A DNA stretch of 64,000 bases from contig JAUJMS010000010.1 of assembly GCA_030446745.1 (NCBI GenBank), positions 21,805-85,804 on the forward strand, read 5' to 3'. A program made the position numbers and the translations under genes. The DNA is from Egibacteraceae bacterium. Its GTDB lineage: Bacteria; Actinomycetota; Nitriliruptoria; Euzebyales; Egibacteraceae. How positions within the stretch are numbered: the stretch's first letter is position 1; each line of letters begins with the position of its first letter. This document shows, in pieces, positions 54,471 through 63,470 of this stretch. A model generated the notes under the pieces. The model saw only the letters and a program-made list of their open reading frames with translations, had not been told where the DNA came from and ran no database searches.

Positions 54471-54769
54471 CCTTTGGTTCGGCCTCGCGCTGGGACTGCG
54501 CCGCGGCAGGCTTGTCCGCCGGGCGCTGCTGGTCGGTCTCGCCGCCCTGACCGCCGCGGCCCTCCGCGGGCGTGTCGGTCTGGCCGGCATCGTCGGGGCG
54601 CCCGCCGTCAGGGGCGGCGGCCGCGAGGCCGGACAGGGCAAGCGTCAATGACGCCGCTACGCAAGTAGCAGCGTGGCGAGGCGTCGAGCAGGCAGTGCGT
54701 GCATCGTGGCGATCTCCCGTCGGAAACGACGTGACTGTCGGCTTCCGGGGCGGTCTCGCCACTTGCTCC

Positions 54770-54819
54770 CTCCGAGGCCTGGCGGCTGTGCGTCAGGGCG
54801 ACCGTGATCGCCTCGGAGA
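54770..54819 (-). promoter_or_regulatory. Inverted repeat in the leader of the surface-protein gene
   Basis: On the minus strand ctccgagg (54819-54812) pairs with cctcggag (54777-54770), enclosing 34 bases that include ctgacgcacagccgcc. It lies ~65 bp upstream of the ATG, in a ~180-bp leader rich in further complementary stretches. A structured leader RNA is possible; it does not match a riboswitch consensus that I can recall with confidence. Confidence 0.35.
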
Positions 54820-54888
54820 TCGTTGCTCCCGGTACTGCAGCGGACTACGCGGAGTCACTCTACCCGAGAGTAATGCCCCGAAACAAGA

Positions 54889-54916
54889 AAGCACTCCGTG
54901 TCTCCACGGAGTGCTT
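54889..54916 (-). terminator. Rho-independent terminator of the sigma-factor gene
   Basis: aagcactccgtg-tctc-cacggagtgctt is a 12-bp perfect stem with a four-base loop, 20 bp past the stop at 54937. In the minus direction it is followed by tcttgttt, a T-rich run. This is the best-formed terminator in the window and ends the long radA-to-sigH block. Confidence 0.85.
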
Positions 54917-54936
54917 GTAAGTCGTGCGGCTGGAAA

Positions 54937-55590
54937 CTAGACGGCCTCGGTGAGGCGGCGGCTCTGCAGGTGGCAGTCGAGCTTGCGCTTGATCCGCTTC
55001 AGGGCGTTGTCGATGGACTTGACGTGGCGGTCCAGCTCCAGGGCGATCTCCTGGTAGTTCTGGCCCTCGATGTAACGCTGGAGCACCTCGGCCTCGAGGT
55101 CAGACAGGATCTCGCCGAAGTACGCCTCGAGAACGGCGAGCTCCTGGCTGGACACCACGCTGTCGGCGGGGTCGGCGCTGTTCGACACGAACGAGTCGAC
55201 GATCTCGTGGTCGCTCTCGTCGTCGTGGTAGGCCGGCAGGTACAGCGACACGTAGGAGTTCAGCGGCGCGTGCTTCTGGCGGGTGGCCGACTTGATGGCG
55301 GTGATGATCTGGCGCCTGACGCACAGCTCGGCGAAGCCACGGAAGCTGGCCCGGCGCGTGGCGTCGTAGTCGCGGATGGCCTTGTACAGGCCGATCATGC
55401 CTTCCTGCACCACATCCTCGCGGTCGGCGCCAACGAGAAAGTAGGACCGCGCCTTGGCCCGGACGAAGGGGCGATAGCGCTCGAGTACGGTTTCCAGTGC
55501 CTGCGCGTCCCCCCACGCGCGAGCGACGAGGTCCTCGTCGGACTCGGCGGCGGGCGGGGCCGACCAGAGGGGAATGGCTTCCGGCGTCAA
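54937..55590 (-). CDS. RNA polymerase sigma factor of the SigH (sporulation sigma-H) family
   Basis: A 217-aa sigma-70-family protein. TTG 55590 follows GGAGGG by a few bases, which decides the start over the longer ORF. Region 2: YRPFVRAKARSYFLVGADRE, DVVQEGMIGLYKAIRDYDAT, FRGFAELCVRRQIITAIKSA TRQKHAPLNS; region 4: LSDLEAEVLQRYIEGQNYQE IALELDRHVKSIDNALKRIK. This closely matches Bacillus-type SigH. Presence in an actinobacterium without other sporulation genes here suggests a general transition-phase role. It ends in a strong terminator. Confidence 0.85.
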   Translation of the reverse strand: MTPEAIPLWSAPPAAESDEDLVARAWGDAQALETVLERYRPFVRAKARSYFLVGADREDVVQEGMIGLYKAIRDYDATRRASFRGFAELCVRRQIITAIKSATRQKHAPLNSYVSLYLPAYHDDESDHEIVDSFVSNSADPADSVVSSQELAVLEAYFGEILSDLEAEVLQRYIEGQNYQEIALELDRHVKSIDNALKRIKRKLDCHLQSRRLTEAV

Positions 55591-55820
55591 GCTATCCCTC
55601 CATCGGCTGCGCGGGTGCGGTGCGGGGCTGCGATGTGCTGCCTGAATGTGACAACGAGTGTGCGGCGCGATGGATGCGCGATCACTCGGCCGGACCGAGA
55701 ATTCATCGCTGGGGCCCAACTTCACGATCCGTCACAGCGGCGGCGCTCCTGGTTCGGTGATCGTCACAAGCGAGGCATGCGGCGCCCGCAACACGCACAC
55801 GGCGGTGGGGCGGCGGACGC

Positions 55821-56574
55821 TCAGGAGTTCGCAGCGACGTCCGCCCCGGACTGGCGTCGTCGCAGGATTTCGAACAGCGCCACCGCCGCCGCGGCGCCGG
55901 CGTTGAGCGAGTCGAGGGAACCGCGCAGCGGGATCGCGACGCGGACGTCGACGCGCTCGGCGACCAGCCGCGACAGTCCCGCGCCCTCCGAGCCCACGAC
56001 CAGCGCCACCCTGCCGTCGAGCACGCTGCTGTCCCACACCGACTCCGGACCGTCGGCGCTCAGGCCTGCCGACCAGAACCCCGCGCCGGCGAGATCGGTC
56101 AGCGTGCGCACGATGTTGCCGACCCGCACGACCGGCAGCCACGACAACGCCCCGGCGGCGGCCTTCTCCGCCGCCGGCGTCACCGGAGCGCCGCGCCGCT
56201 CGCGCACGACGAGCGCTCCGGCGCCCGCGGCTTCGGCGCTGCGGGCGATCGCGCCGAGGTTGTGCGGATCGGTCACGCCGTCGAGCACGACGACGAGGTC
56301 GCTGTCCACGACGTCGACCAGGGCGGCGTAAGAGTAGGGCGGCGCGAGCGCGACGACGCCCTGGTGCGCCACCCCGCCGGCGAGCTGGTCCAAGGCGGCT
56401 GCGTCGACCCGGCGCACCGCCACACCGGCCACGGCCGCGGCGTCGGCCAGCGCCGCGAGCACCGTCCCACCCCGGCGGTCGATGACGACCTCGGACAGGG
56501 CCCGACCGGCGCGCAGTGCCTCGCGAACGGGCTGGCGCCCCGGCACGGCGTGGGCCAAGGGCGGGCGGCCGCCG

Positions 56575-56582
<8 letters not shown>
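55821..56582 (-). CDS. rlmB: 23S rRNA (guanosine-2'-O-)methyltransferase RlmB-like (SpoU family)
   Basis: A ~253-aa SPOUT methyltransferase. N-terminal substrate domain from VPGRQPVREALRAGRALSEV; catalytic part with motif 1 DGVTDPHNLGAIARSAEAAG, motif 2 VALVVGSEGAGLSRLVAERV and motif 3 VAIPLRGSLDSLNAGAAAAV ALFE. The start is uncertain: TTG 56582 overlaps the cysS stop by 8 bases; the track's longer ORF would run well into cysS. Confidence 0.88.
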
Positions 56583-57966
<1,384 letters not shown>

Positions 57967-57988
57967 CAACGGGCAGCGTAGAGGCTGC

Positions 57989-58471
57989 TCAGCGCCGTTC
58001 GAGCACCGCGACGGCAAGGCAGGCCATACCTTCGCCGCGCCCGATGGCCCCCAGGGCGTCGGTGCTCGTCGCCTTCACGCTGACCGTGCCGGGGGGCACC
58101 CCGAGCAGCCGTTGCACGGCGTCGGCGATGGCCGTCCGGTACGGCGCCAGGCGCGGACGCTGCGCCACGACCGTGCAGTCCAGGTTGGACAGCGCCCAGC
58201 CGGCGTCGCCCACCCGGCGCAGCGCGTCGGCGACGAACAGCGACGACGGCGCTCCGGCGTAACGGGGGTCGTCACTGCCGAACAGCGTGCCGAGGTCGCC
58301 CAGCGCGGCGGCGCCGAGCACGGCGTCGGTGACCGCATGCAGGACGACGTCGGCGTCGCTGTGGCCGGCCAGGCCGGGACCCTCCGGCACGACGAGCCCG
58401 CCGAGCACCAGCGGCCGGGCCGGGTCGTCGCTGAAGGCGTGCACGTCAAGCCCTTGGCCGACGCGGATCAT
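57989..58471 (-). CDS. ispF: 2-C-methyl-D-erythritol 2,4-cyclodiphosphate synthase
   Basis: A 160-aa MEP-pathway enzyme: IRVGQGLDVHAFSDDPARPL (Asp/His metal site), GLAGHSDADVVLHAVTDAVL GAAALGDLG (second His), and VSVKATSTDALGAIGRGEGM at the C-terminus. ATG 58471 overlaps the ispD stop (ATGA). It converts CDP-ME 2-phosphate to MEcPP for isoprenoid synthesis. Confidence 0.95.
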   Translation of the reverse strand: MIRVGQGLDVHAFSDDPARPLVLGGLVVPEGPGLAGHSDADVVLHAVTDAVLGAAALGDLGTLFGSDDPRYAGAPSSLFVADALRRVGDAGWALSNLDCTVVAQRPRLAPYRTAIADAVQRLLGVPPGTVSVKATSTDALGAIGRGEGMACLAVAVLERR

Positions 58472-59175
58472 CGGGCGTCCCGACCCGCGCCCCCGGCGAG
58501 CAGCGCCGCCGCGTGCGCGAGGTCGTCGGGGTAGGTGACCTTGACGTTGCTGCGCTCCCCCTCGATGAGGCGGACCCGCCCGCCGGCACGCTCGACCAGC
58601 GACAGGTCGTCGGTCGCCGCGTCGGCCGCCGACGCGACGCGGGCGTGCACGCGCGCGAGCGTGACGCGGCTGAACACCTGCGGCGTCTGCACCGTCCACA
58701 CCCCGCGGCGGTCGACCGTTCGCAGGACGCTGTTGCGCGTGGTGTCGACGAGCTTGAGCGTGTCGGTGACCGCGAGCCCCGGCGCGACCGCGTCCCATGG
58801 GGGCATCAACGCCGCGACGGTGCGGTCGATCAGCCGTGGGGTGACCAGCGGGCGGGCGGCGTCGTGCACGGCGACGACGCCGTCGCCGGCGCCGCACGAC
58901 TCCAGGCCACGCGACACCGACTCCTGGCGGGTCTCACCGCCGGGGCACAGCACGGCGTCGGGCAGGCCCGCGTCGCGCAGCCATCCGGCGACGCGGTCGG
59001 CGTCGCAGTGAGCCGGTACGACGACGACGATCTCGGCGATGCTCTGCGCCCGCGCGAACGCCCGGGCGGCGTGCACGACGAGCGGCTCTCCGGCCAGCTC
59101 GACGAACGCCTTGGGCGTGCCCGCCTCGAGCCGTTCGCCGGCGCCGGCGGCGACGATGATCGCCGTGCCGTCCAC
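58468..59175 (-). CDS. ispD: 2-C-methyl-D-erythritol 4-phosphate cytidylyltransferase
   Basis: A 235-aa nucleotidyltransferase: TAIIVAAGAGERLEAGTPKA FVELAGEPL (CTP loop with Lys), VAVHDAARPLVTPRLIDRTV, RGVWTVQTPQVFSRVTLARV, TDDLSLVERAGGRVRLIEGE RSNVKVTYPDDL. GTG 59175 is adjacent to the PIN/TRAM stop. It acts in the same MEP pathway as the coupled ispF. Confidence 0.95.
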   Translation of the reverse strand: MDGTAIIVAAGAGERLEAGTPKAFVELAGEPLVVHAARAFARAQSIAEIVVVVPAHCDADRVAGWLRDAGLPDAVLCPGGETRQESVSRGLESCGAGDGVVAVHDAARPLVTPRLIDRTVAALMPPWDAVAPGLAVTDTLKLVDTTRNSVLRTVDRRGVWTVQTPQVFSRVTLARVHARVASAADAATDDLSLVERAGGRVRLIEGERSNVKVTYPDDLAHAAALLAGGAGRDAR

Positions 59176-60282
59176 TCAGGCGCTGGCTCGCGGGACCAGC
59201 CTCGCGGGCCGGTCGGGCGGCACGGCGGTGGCGAACACCATCCGTCCGTTTGGGTTGCTGAGGATGCTCGTCACTTCGGCGTCGATTGTCGTCCCCTGGC
59301 GACCGCGGCCACCCTCGACGACGACCATCGTGCCGTCGGCGAGGTAGCCGACACCCTGCTCGCGCTCGCGCCCCGGCTTGACGACGCGGACGCTGAGGCG
59401 ATCGCCTGGCAGCACCGGCGGGCGCAGGCGGTCGGCGAGCGCGTGCAGGTTGAGCACCGTCACCCCTTGGACCTCGGCGACGCGCCCCAGGTTGCCGTCC
59501 ACCGTCAGCAGCGCCGCGCCCCGGTTCCGCGCCAGCGCGACGAGCTTCGCGTCGACCGCCTCGATCTCAGGGAAGTCGGTGTCGGTCACCTCGACGGCGA
59601 CCCCTGCGGAGCGCTGCAGCGCCGCCAGGACGTCGAGCCCGCGCCGGCCGCGCGCGCGCCGCTCTTCGTCGCCTGCGTCGGCCAGGCCTTGCAGCTCGTA
59701 GAGCACGACCTGTGGCACGACCAGGGTGCCCTCGAGGAAGCCGCAGCGGCACACGTCGACGAGCCTGCCGTCGATCAGCGCCGAGGTGTCGACGATCTTC
59801 GTCCGGCGTCCGCCGCTGGGTGACGCGACCGACAGTCGCCCCGTCGCGCCGAGCGACCGCAGCAGGTCGCCGCCGCGCGCCACGCCGACGCGTATGCCGG
59901 TGGCGGTCAGCACCACCGCCACGAGCGCGGCGACCGGGACGGTGTAGATCTTCGCGCCGAACAACAGCACCGGCCAGACCAGCGCCGCCGACATCGCCAG
60001 CCCGACGATCCCCCCGATCGCGCCGGCCAGCAGCTCCTGGGACGACACCGCGCGCAGCCGCCGCTCGGCGGCGTCGATGCGCCCGAGCGCGAAGCGCCCG
60101 GTGACGCCGCCCACGACGTAGCCAACGCCGGCACCGAGCAACGTGCCGACCAGCAGCGCGGTGTCACCGCTGCGCAGCGCGGGGGTCAGGCGGAAGGCGA
60201 CCGCGGTGGTCAGCACCACGACGGCCAGGCGCACGAGCTCCACCAGCGTCGAGCCGCTCGTCGCGGTGCTGCGGTGCGTCAT
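59176..60282 (-). CDS. PIN and TRAM domain membrane protein (YacL-like)
   Basis: A 368-aa protein. Four N-terminal hydrophobic helices (LVRLAVVVLTTAVAFRL, LLVGTLLGAGVGYVVGGVTG, IGGIVGLAMSAALVWPVLLF, VPVAALVAVVLTATGIRVGV) are followed by a PIN nuclease domain (RRTKIVDTSALIDGRLVDVC, GRRGLDVLAALQ, LLTVDGNLGRVAEVQGVTVL) and a TRAM domain near the end. ATG 60282 is supported by GGGAG 7 bases upstream; the track start 60324 is less likely. It sits between carD and ispD as in many Gram-positives. Confidence 0.88.
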   Translation of the reverse strand: MTHRSTATSGSTLVELVRLAVVVLTTAVAFRLTPALRSGDTALLVGTLLGAGVGYVVGGVTGRFALGRIDAAERRLRAVSSQELLAGAIGGIVGLAMSAALVWPVLLFGAKIYTVPVAALVAVVLTATGIRVGVARGGDLLRSLGATGRLSVASPSGGRRTKIVDTSALIDGRLVDVCRCGFLEGTLVVPQVVLYELQGLADAGDEERRARGRRGLDVLAALQRSAGVAVEVTDTDFPEIEAVDAKLVALARNRGAALLTVDGNLGRVAEVQGVTVLNLHALADRLRPPVLPGDRLSVRVVKPGREREQGVGYLADGTMVVVEGGRGRQGTTIDAEVTSILSNPNGRMVFATAVPPDRPARLVPRASA

Positions 60283-60334
60283 CGGTCTCCCGGCGGTCCG
60301 GCCGGGCGACCGGTCGGTCGACACCGGGGTGGAG

Positions 60335-60817
60335 CTAGTCGGACAGTTTGTCGTCGATGAGAGCTTCGGTCGACTCGTCGTCCTGCTTGATCGCCGCGGC
60401 GAGCTCGGACACCAGGATCTGCTTGGACTTGGTCAGCATGCGCTTCTCGCCGGCCGACAGGCCCTTCTCGCGCTCGCGCAGCGCGAGGTTTCGCACGACC
60501 TCGGCAACCTGGAAGATGTCGCCGCTCTTGAGCTTCTCGTAGTTGGCCTTGAACCGGCGCGACCAGTTGGTCGGCATCGTGCCGTCGCGTGCCTCGAGCA
60601 GCGCGAACACCTTGTCGACCTGCGGTTTGGAGACGACGTCGCGCAGCCCGACCTCGTCGGTCGCGTCGGCGGGAACCATCAGCGTCAGGTCGCCGTAGGT
60701 CAGCCGGAGCACGAGGTAGTCGCGTTCCTCGCCTTGCAGGTTGCGTCGCTCGCGCTTCTCGATGACCGCCGCACCGTGGTGCGGGTAGACAACGGTGTCC
60801 CCAACCCGATAGCTCAT
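60335..60817 (-). CDS. carD: CarD-family transcription regulator
   Basis: A 160-aa protein: YRVGDTVVYPHHGAAVIEKR starts the RNA-polymerase-binding domain, LVLRLTYGDLTLMVPADATD follows, and the helical C-terminal DNA-binding part has the conserved Trp in TNWSRRFKANYEKLKSGDIF and LSAGEKRMLTKSKQILVSEL. CarD stabilises open promoter complexes, mainly at rRNA genes. ATG 60817 is the conserved start. Confidence 0.95.
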   Translation of the reverse strand: MSYRVGDTVVYPHHGAAVIEKRERRNLQGEERDYLVLRLTYGDLTLMVPADATDEVGLRDVVSKPQVDKVFALLEARDGTMPTNWSRRFKANYEKLKSGDIFQVAEVVRNLALREREKGLSAGEKRMLTKSKQILVSELAAAIKQDDESTEALIDDKLSD

Positions 60818-60935
60818 GCGCGTCGCCCCTTGTGGCGCGCCAGCCGGAAGGGCGGCGCTGTCGATTGGTAGCCACATGGTAGCACAGTCCGCGCGACAGC
60901 GGTAATGAAAGTGCTGGTCAGCGCGCTACGGGGGT

Positions 60936-60954
60936 CCTCCCCGGTTGGGGGAGG
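60936..60954 (-). terminator. Hairpin between disA and carD
   Basis: cctcccc-ggttg-ggggagg is a 7-bp perfect stem 19 bp past the disA stop on the minus strand. There is no T-run; a weak terminator or a 5' element of the carD transcript is possible. Confidence 0.4.
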
Positions 60955-60972
60955 CACCTCGTCCCCCACCTG

Positions 60973-62043
60973 TCAGGTGTAGCGCTCCAGGGTGGCGGTG
61001 TCGGCGAGCCGAACGAGGCCGTCTTTGATCGAGCGGGCGCGCATCTCGCCGATGCCCTCGACCTCGTCGAGGTCGGCAAGGCTGGCGTTCATCAGCCGCT
61101 GCAGGGAGTTGAACCGGGCGACCAGCCGGTCGACGGTGCGCTCCGGCAGCCGCGGGATCCGCGACAGCAGCCGGTACCCGCGCGGGGCGACCGGCTCGTC
61201 GAAGCCGTCGACCGCGTTGCCGTAGCCCAGCGCCGCCGCGAGCATCGACACGTCGAGCAACCGTCCGGCGGGGATGGCGCCGAGGTCGACGAGGATGGTG
61301 TCGAGCCGGCGGCGCCGGTCAGGCTGGTAGTCGCGGACGACCAGCGTGCGCTCGTCCTCCACCGAGTGCATGAGCTCGTCGAGCTGCAGCTGCAGCAGCC
61401 GCCCGTCGGAGCCGAGCTCCGCGACGTACAGCTCGACCTCGTCGGCGATGCGTCGCACCATCTCGGCGCGCTGGACCACCATCAGGACGTCGCGCAAGGT
61501 CACGGCGTTGTGCAGCTCCAGGGCCGACAGCGACGCGGAGACCTCGTCGAGCCGGGTGCGGTAGCGCTCCAGCGTCGACAGCGCCTGGTTGGCGCGGAAC
61601 AGGATCGACGAGATCTCCTCGAGCACGTGCTTGGTGTCGTCGACGTAGAGGCTGACGATGCGCATCGACTCGCTGACGCTGATGACCGGCTTGCCGGTCT
61701 GCCGTGCGACCCGCTCGGCGCTGCGGTGGCGCGTGCCGGTCTCCGCGGTGGGGATCGACGGGTCGGGCATGAGGTGGACGTTGGCGTAGAGGATCTTGTC
61801 GACGTCGTCGTCGACGATGATCGCGCCGTCCATCTTCGCCACCTCGGACAGGCGCTGGGCGGTGAACTTGGTGGCCAGCTTGAACCCGCCCGACACCAGC
61901 GGCTCGACGCCGGAGTCGCCGACCACGATGATCGCGCCCTTGCCGGACTTGATGATGCGGTCGATGCCCTCGCGCAGCGACGTGCCGGGAGCCACCTTCT
62001 GGAGCACCGCCCGAACCCGCTCGTCGCGAGGCGCCACCGGCAT
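60973..62043 (-). CDS. disA: Diadenylate cyclase / DNA integrity scanning protein DisA
   Basis: A 356-aa protein. N-terminal DAC domain: AIIVVGDSGVEPLVSGGFKL, AKMDGAIIVDDDVDKILYAN (catalytic Asp region), AETGTRHRSAERVARQTGKP (RHR motif). A middle helical linker and a C-terminal helix-hairpin-helix DNA-binding domain (SLADLDEVEGIGEMRARSIK) follow. It makes c-di-AMP and senses DNA branches. It lies 9 bp after radA, the usual partner that modulates it. Confidence 0.95.
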   Translation of the reverse strand: MPVAPRDERVRAVLQKVAPGTSLREGIDRIIKSGKGAIIVVGDSGVEPLVSGGFKLATKFTAQRLSEVAKMDGAIIVDDDVDKILYANVHLMPDPSIPTAETGTRHRSAERVARQTGKPVISVSESMRIVSLYVDDTKHVLEEISSILFRANQALSTLERYRTRLDEVSASLSALELHNAVTLRDVLMVVQRAEMVRRIADEVELYVAELGSDGRLLQLQLDELMHSVEDERTLVVRDYQPDRRRRLDTILVDLGAIPAGRLLDVSMLAAALGYGNAVDGFDEPVAPRGYRLLSRIPRLPERTVDRLVARFNSLQRLMNASLADLDEVEGIGEMRARSIKDGLVRLADTATLERYT

Positions 62044-62052
62044 CGGCTCCGA

Positions 62053-63414
62053 TCAGTTCCTAAGGCCCGCTTCCAGCGCCGCCGAAAGGTCGCGCGCCCG
62101 CTGCAGGCGCAGGCCGTGCGCGGGGCCATCATACGCAGCGGGTAACAGCGCACCGCCGAAGCCCAGCCGCGCCGCCTCGGCGAGCCGGCGCTCGGTCTGG
62201 GCGACCAGGCGCAGCTCGCCGGCGAGGCCGACCTCACCGAGCACGACCAGGGTGCGCGGCACCGCCGCGTCGCGGCGGCTCGAGGCGATGGCAAGGCACA
62301 GCGCGAGGTCGACCGCCGGCTCGGCCAGCCGCACGCCGCCGACGCTCGAGGCGAACACGTCGCAGCTGCCTAACGCCAGCGCCGCCCGGCGTTCGAGCAC
62401 CGCCACGAGCACCGCCAGGCGCTGGGCGTCGAGGCCACTGGCGACCCGGCGAGGGTTGGCCAGCGCGGTCGCGGACACCAGCGCCTGCACCTCGCAGGCC
62501 AGCGGTCGGCGACCTTCCAGCGCGAGGGTGACCGCAACGCCGCTGGTGCCGGCCGGCGCCTCGCCGACGAACAGGCGGCCGGCGTCGTCGATCGGCACGA
62601 GCCCCGTGCCGGTCATCTCGAAGCAGCCGACCTCGCCGACGGCGCCGAAGCGGTTCTTCACCGCGCGCACCAGCCGCAGCGCGTGGTGACGGTCGCCCTC
62701 GACCTCGAGCACGGCGTCAACGAGGTGCTCGAGCACCCGCGGCCCGGCCAGTTGCCCGTCCTTGGTGACATGGCCGACCAGCAGCGTGGCCATGTCGCGC
62801 TCCTTGGCCACGCGCACGATCGCGGCGGCGCACTCGCGGACCTGGCTCACGCCGCCGGCGGTCCCGGGCACCTCGGGATCGCGGACGGTCTGGATGGAGT
62901 CGACGACCAGGACGTCAGGGGCGTGCGCCGCGACGAGACCGAGCACGGCGGGGACCTCGGTCTCGCCGGCGAGCAGCAGGCGGTCCGACAGCGCTCCCAA
63001 CCGCTCGGCGCGCAGGCGGACCTGCCCCGGGGACTCCTCGGCCGAGACGTACAGCACGCTGCGACCCGACCGGGCGAGCGCGGCCGCGGCCTGCAGCAGC
63101 AGCGTCGACTTGCCCGCGCCGGGTTCGCCGCCGACCAGCGTGACCGATCCCGGCACGAGCCCGCCGCCGAGCACCCGGTCCAGCTCCGCGACACCGGTCG
63201 CGGCGCGCGCGTTGGTGTCGACCGCGACCGCGGTGATGGGGCGCGCGGGGCGCGCCGGCGGGGCGATGGCGCCGTCCGCCCGCGCGTGGCCCGACGCGGC
63301 GACCGCCTCGACGACCATCGAGCCCCACGCCTCGCACTGCGGGCAGCGTCCTACCCAGCGCGGTTCGCTGTGGGCGCACTCGCGGCAGCGCGCGAGCGTC
63401 CTCGGCTTGGGCAT
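62053..63414 (-). CDS. radA: DNA repair protein RadA
   Basis: A 453-aa RecA-like helicase: zinc finger CRECAHSEPRWVGRCPQCEA, Walker A VGGEPGAGKSTLLLQAAAAL, Walker B region VLVVDSIQTVRDPEVPG, the RadA-specific RAVKNRFGAVGEVGCFEM, and a C-terminal Lon-like domain (SVGGVRLAEPAVDLALCLAI ASS). It promotes branch migration in recombination. Intact and of standard length. Confidence 0.95.
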   Translation of the reverse strand: MPKPRTLARCRECAHSEPRWVGRCPQCEAWGSMVVEAVAASGHARADGAIAPPARPARPITAVAVDTNARAATGVAELDRVLGGGLVPGSVTLVGGEPGAGKSTLLLQAAAALARSGRSVLYVSAEESPGQVRLRAERLGALSDRLLLAGETEVPAVLGLVAAHAPDVLVVDSIQTVRDPEVPGTAGGVSQVRECAAAIVRVAKERDMATLLVGHVTKDGQLAGPRVLEHLVDAVLEVEGDRHHALRLVRAVKNRFGAVGEVGCFEMTGTGLVPIDDAGRLFVGEAPAGTSGVAVTLALEGRRPLACEVQALVSATALANPRRVASGLDAQRLAVLVAVLERRAALALGSCDVFASSVGGVRLAEPAVDLALCLAIASSRRDAAVPRTLVVLGEVGLAGELRLVAQTERRLAEAARLGFGGALLPAAYDGPAHGLRLQRARDLSAALEAGLRN

Positions 63415-63470
63415 CCACCGACCCTACGCGACACCGGCGAGGCACCCGCTCGGCGGCGTCCGCGGCCTGT

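Larger units (their letters stand above)
53044..54704 (-). pseudogene. Repeat-rich secreted cell-wall protein with LAxTG sorting signal, frameshifted
   Basis: Minus-strand frames together give a surface protein of about 550 residues. It starts at ATG 54704 (MHALPARRLATLLLA) with signal-peptide continuation VAASLTLALSGLAAAA in another frame. Next come Lys/Pro/Ala repeats (AKPKPQPAA), collagen-like NGPGEG repeats and a folded domain (TIKIDGRPFDDHPDNEPHPG, CDFEVDFFGFDDDFADVTFT, KQGFHIKVTVESNNERGNN). The C-terminal part runs from PPGTDGTDDGTDGTDG to a sorting signal LASTG, hydrophobic helix GIVALVLLGLTSLAVGVGLL and RTR. The last part is the intact ORF 53044-53490. At least four frame changes, mostly in or beside repeats, break it. 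Class E-type sortase anchoring is inferred; no sortase is in the window. Confidence 0.7.

Noticed and set aside
54705-54880. c-di-GMP (GEMM) or ydaO c-di-AMP riboswitch
   Set aside because: acgcacagcc recalls the GEMM core, but the GGACGCAAAGCC partner and the ydaO conserved blocks are not found.
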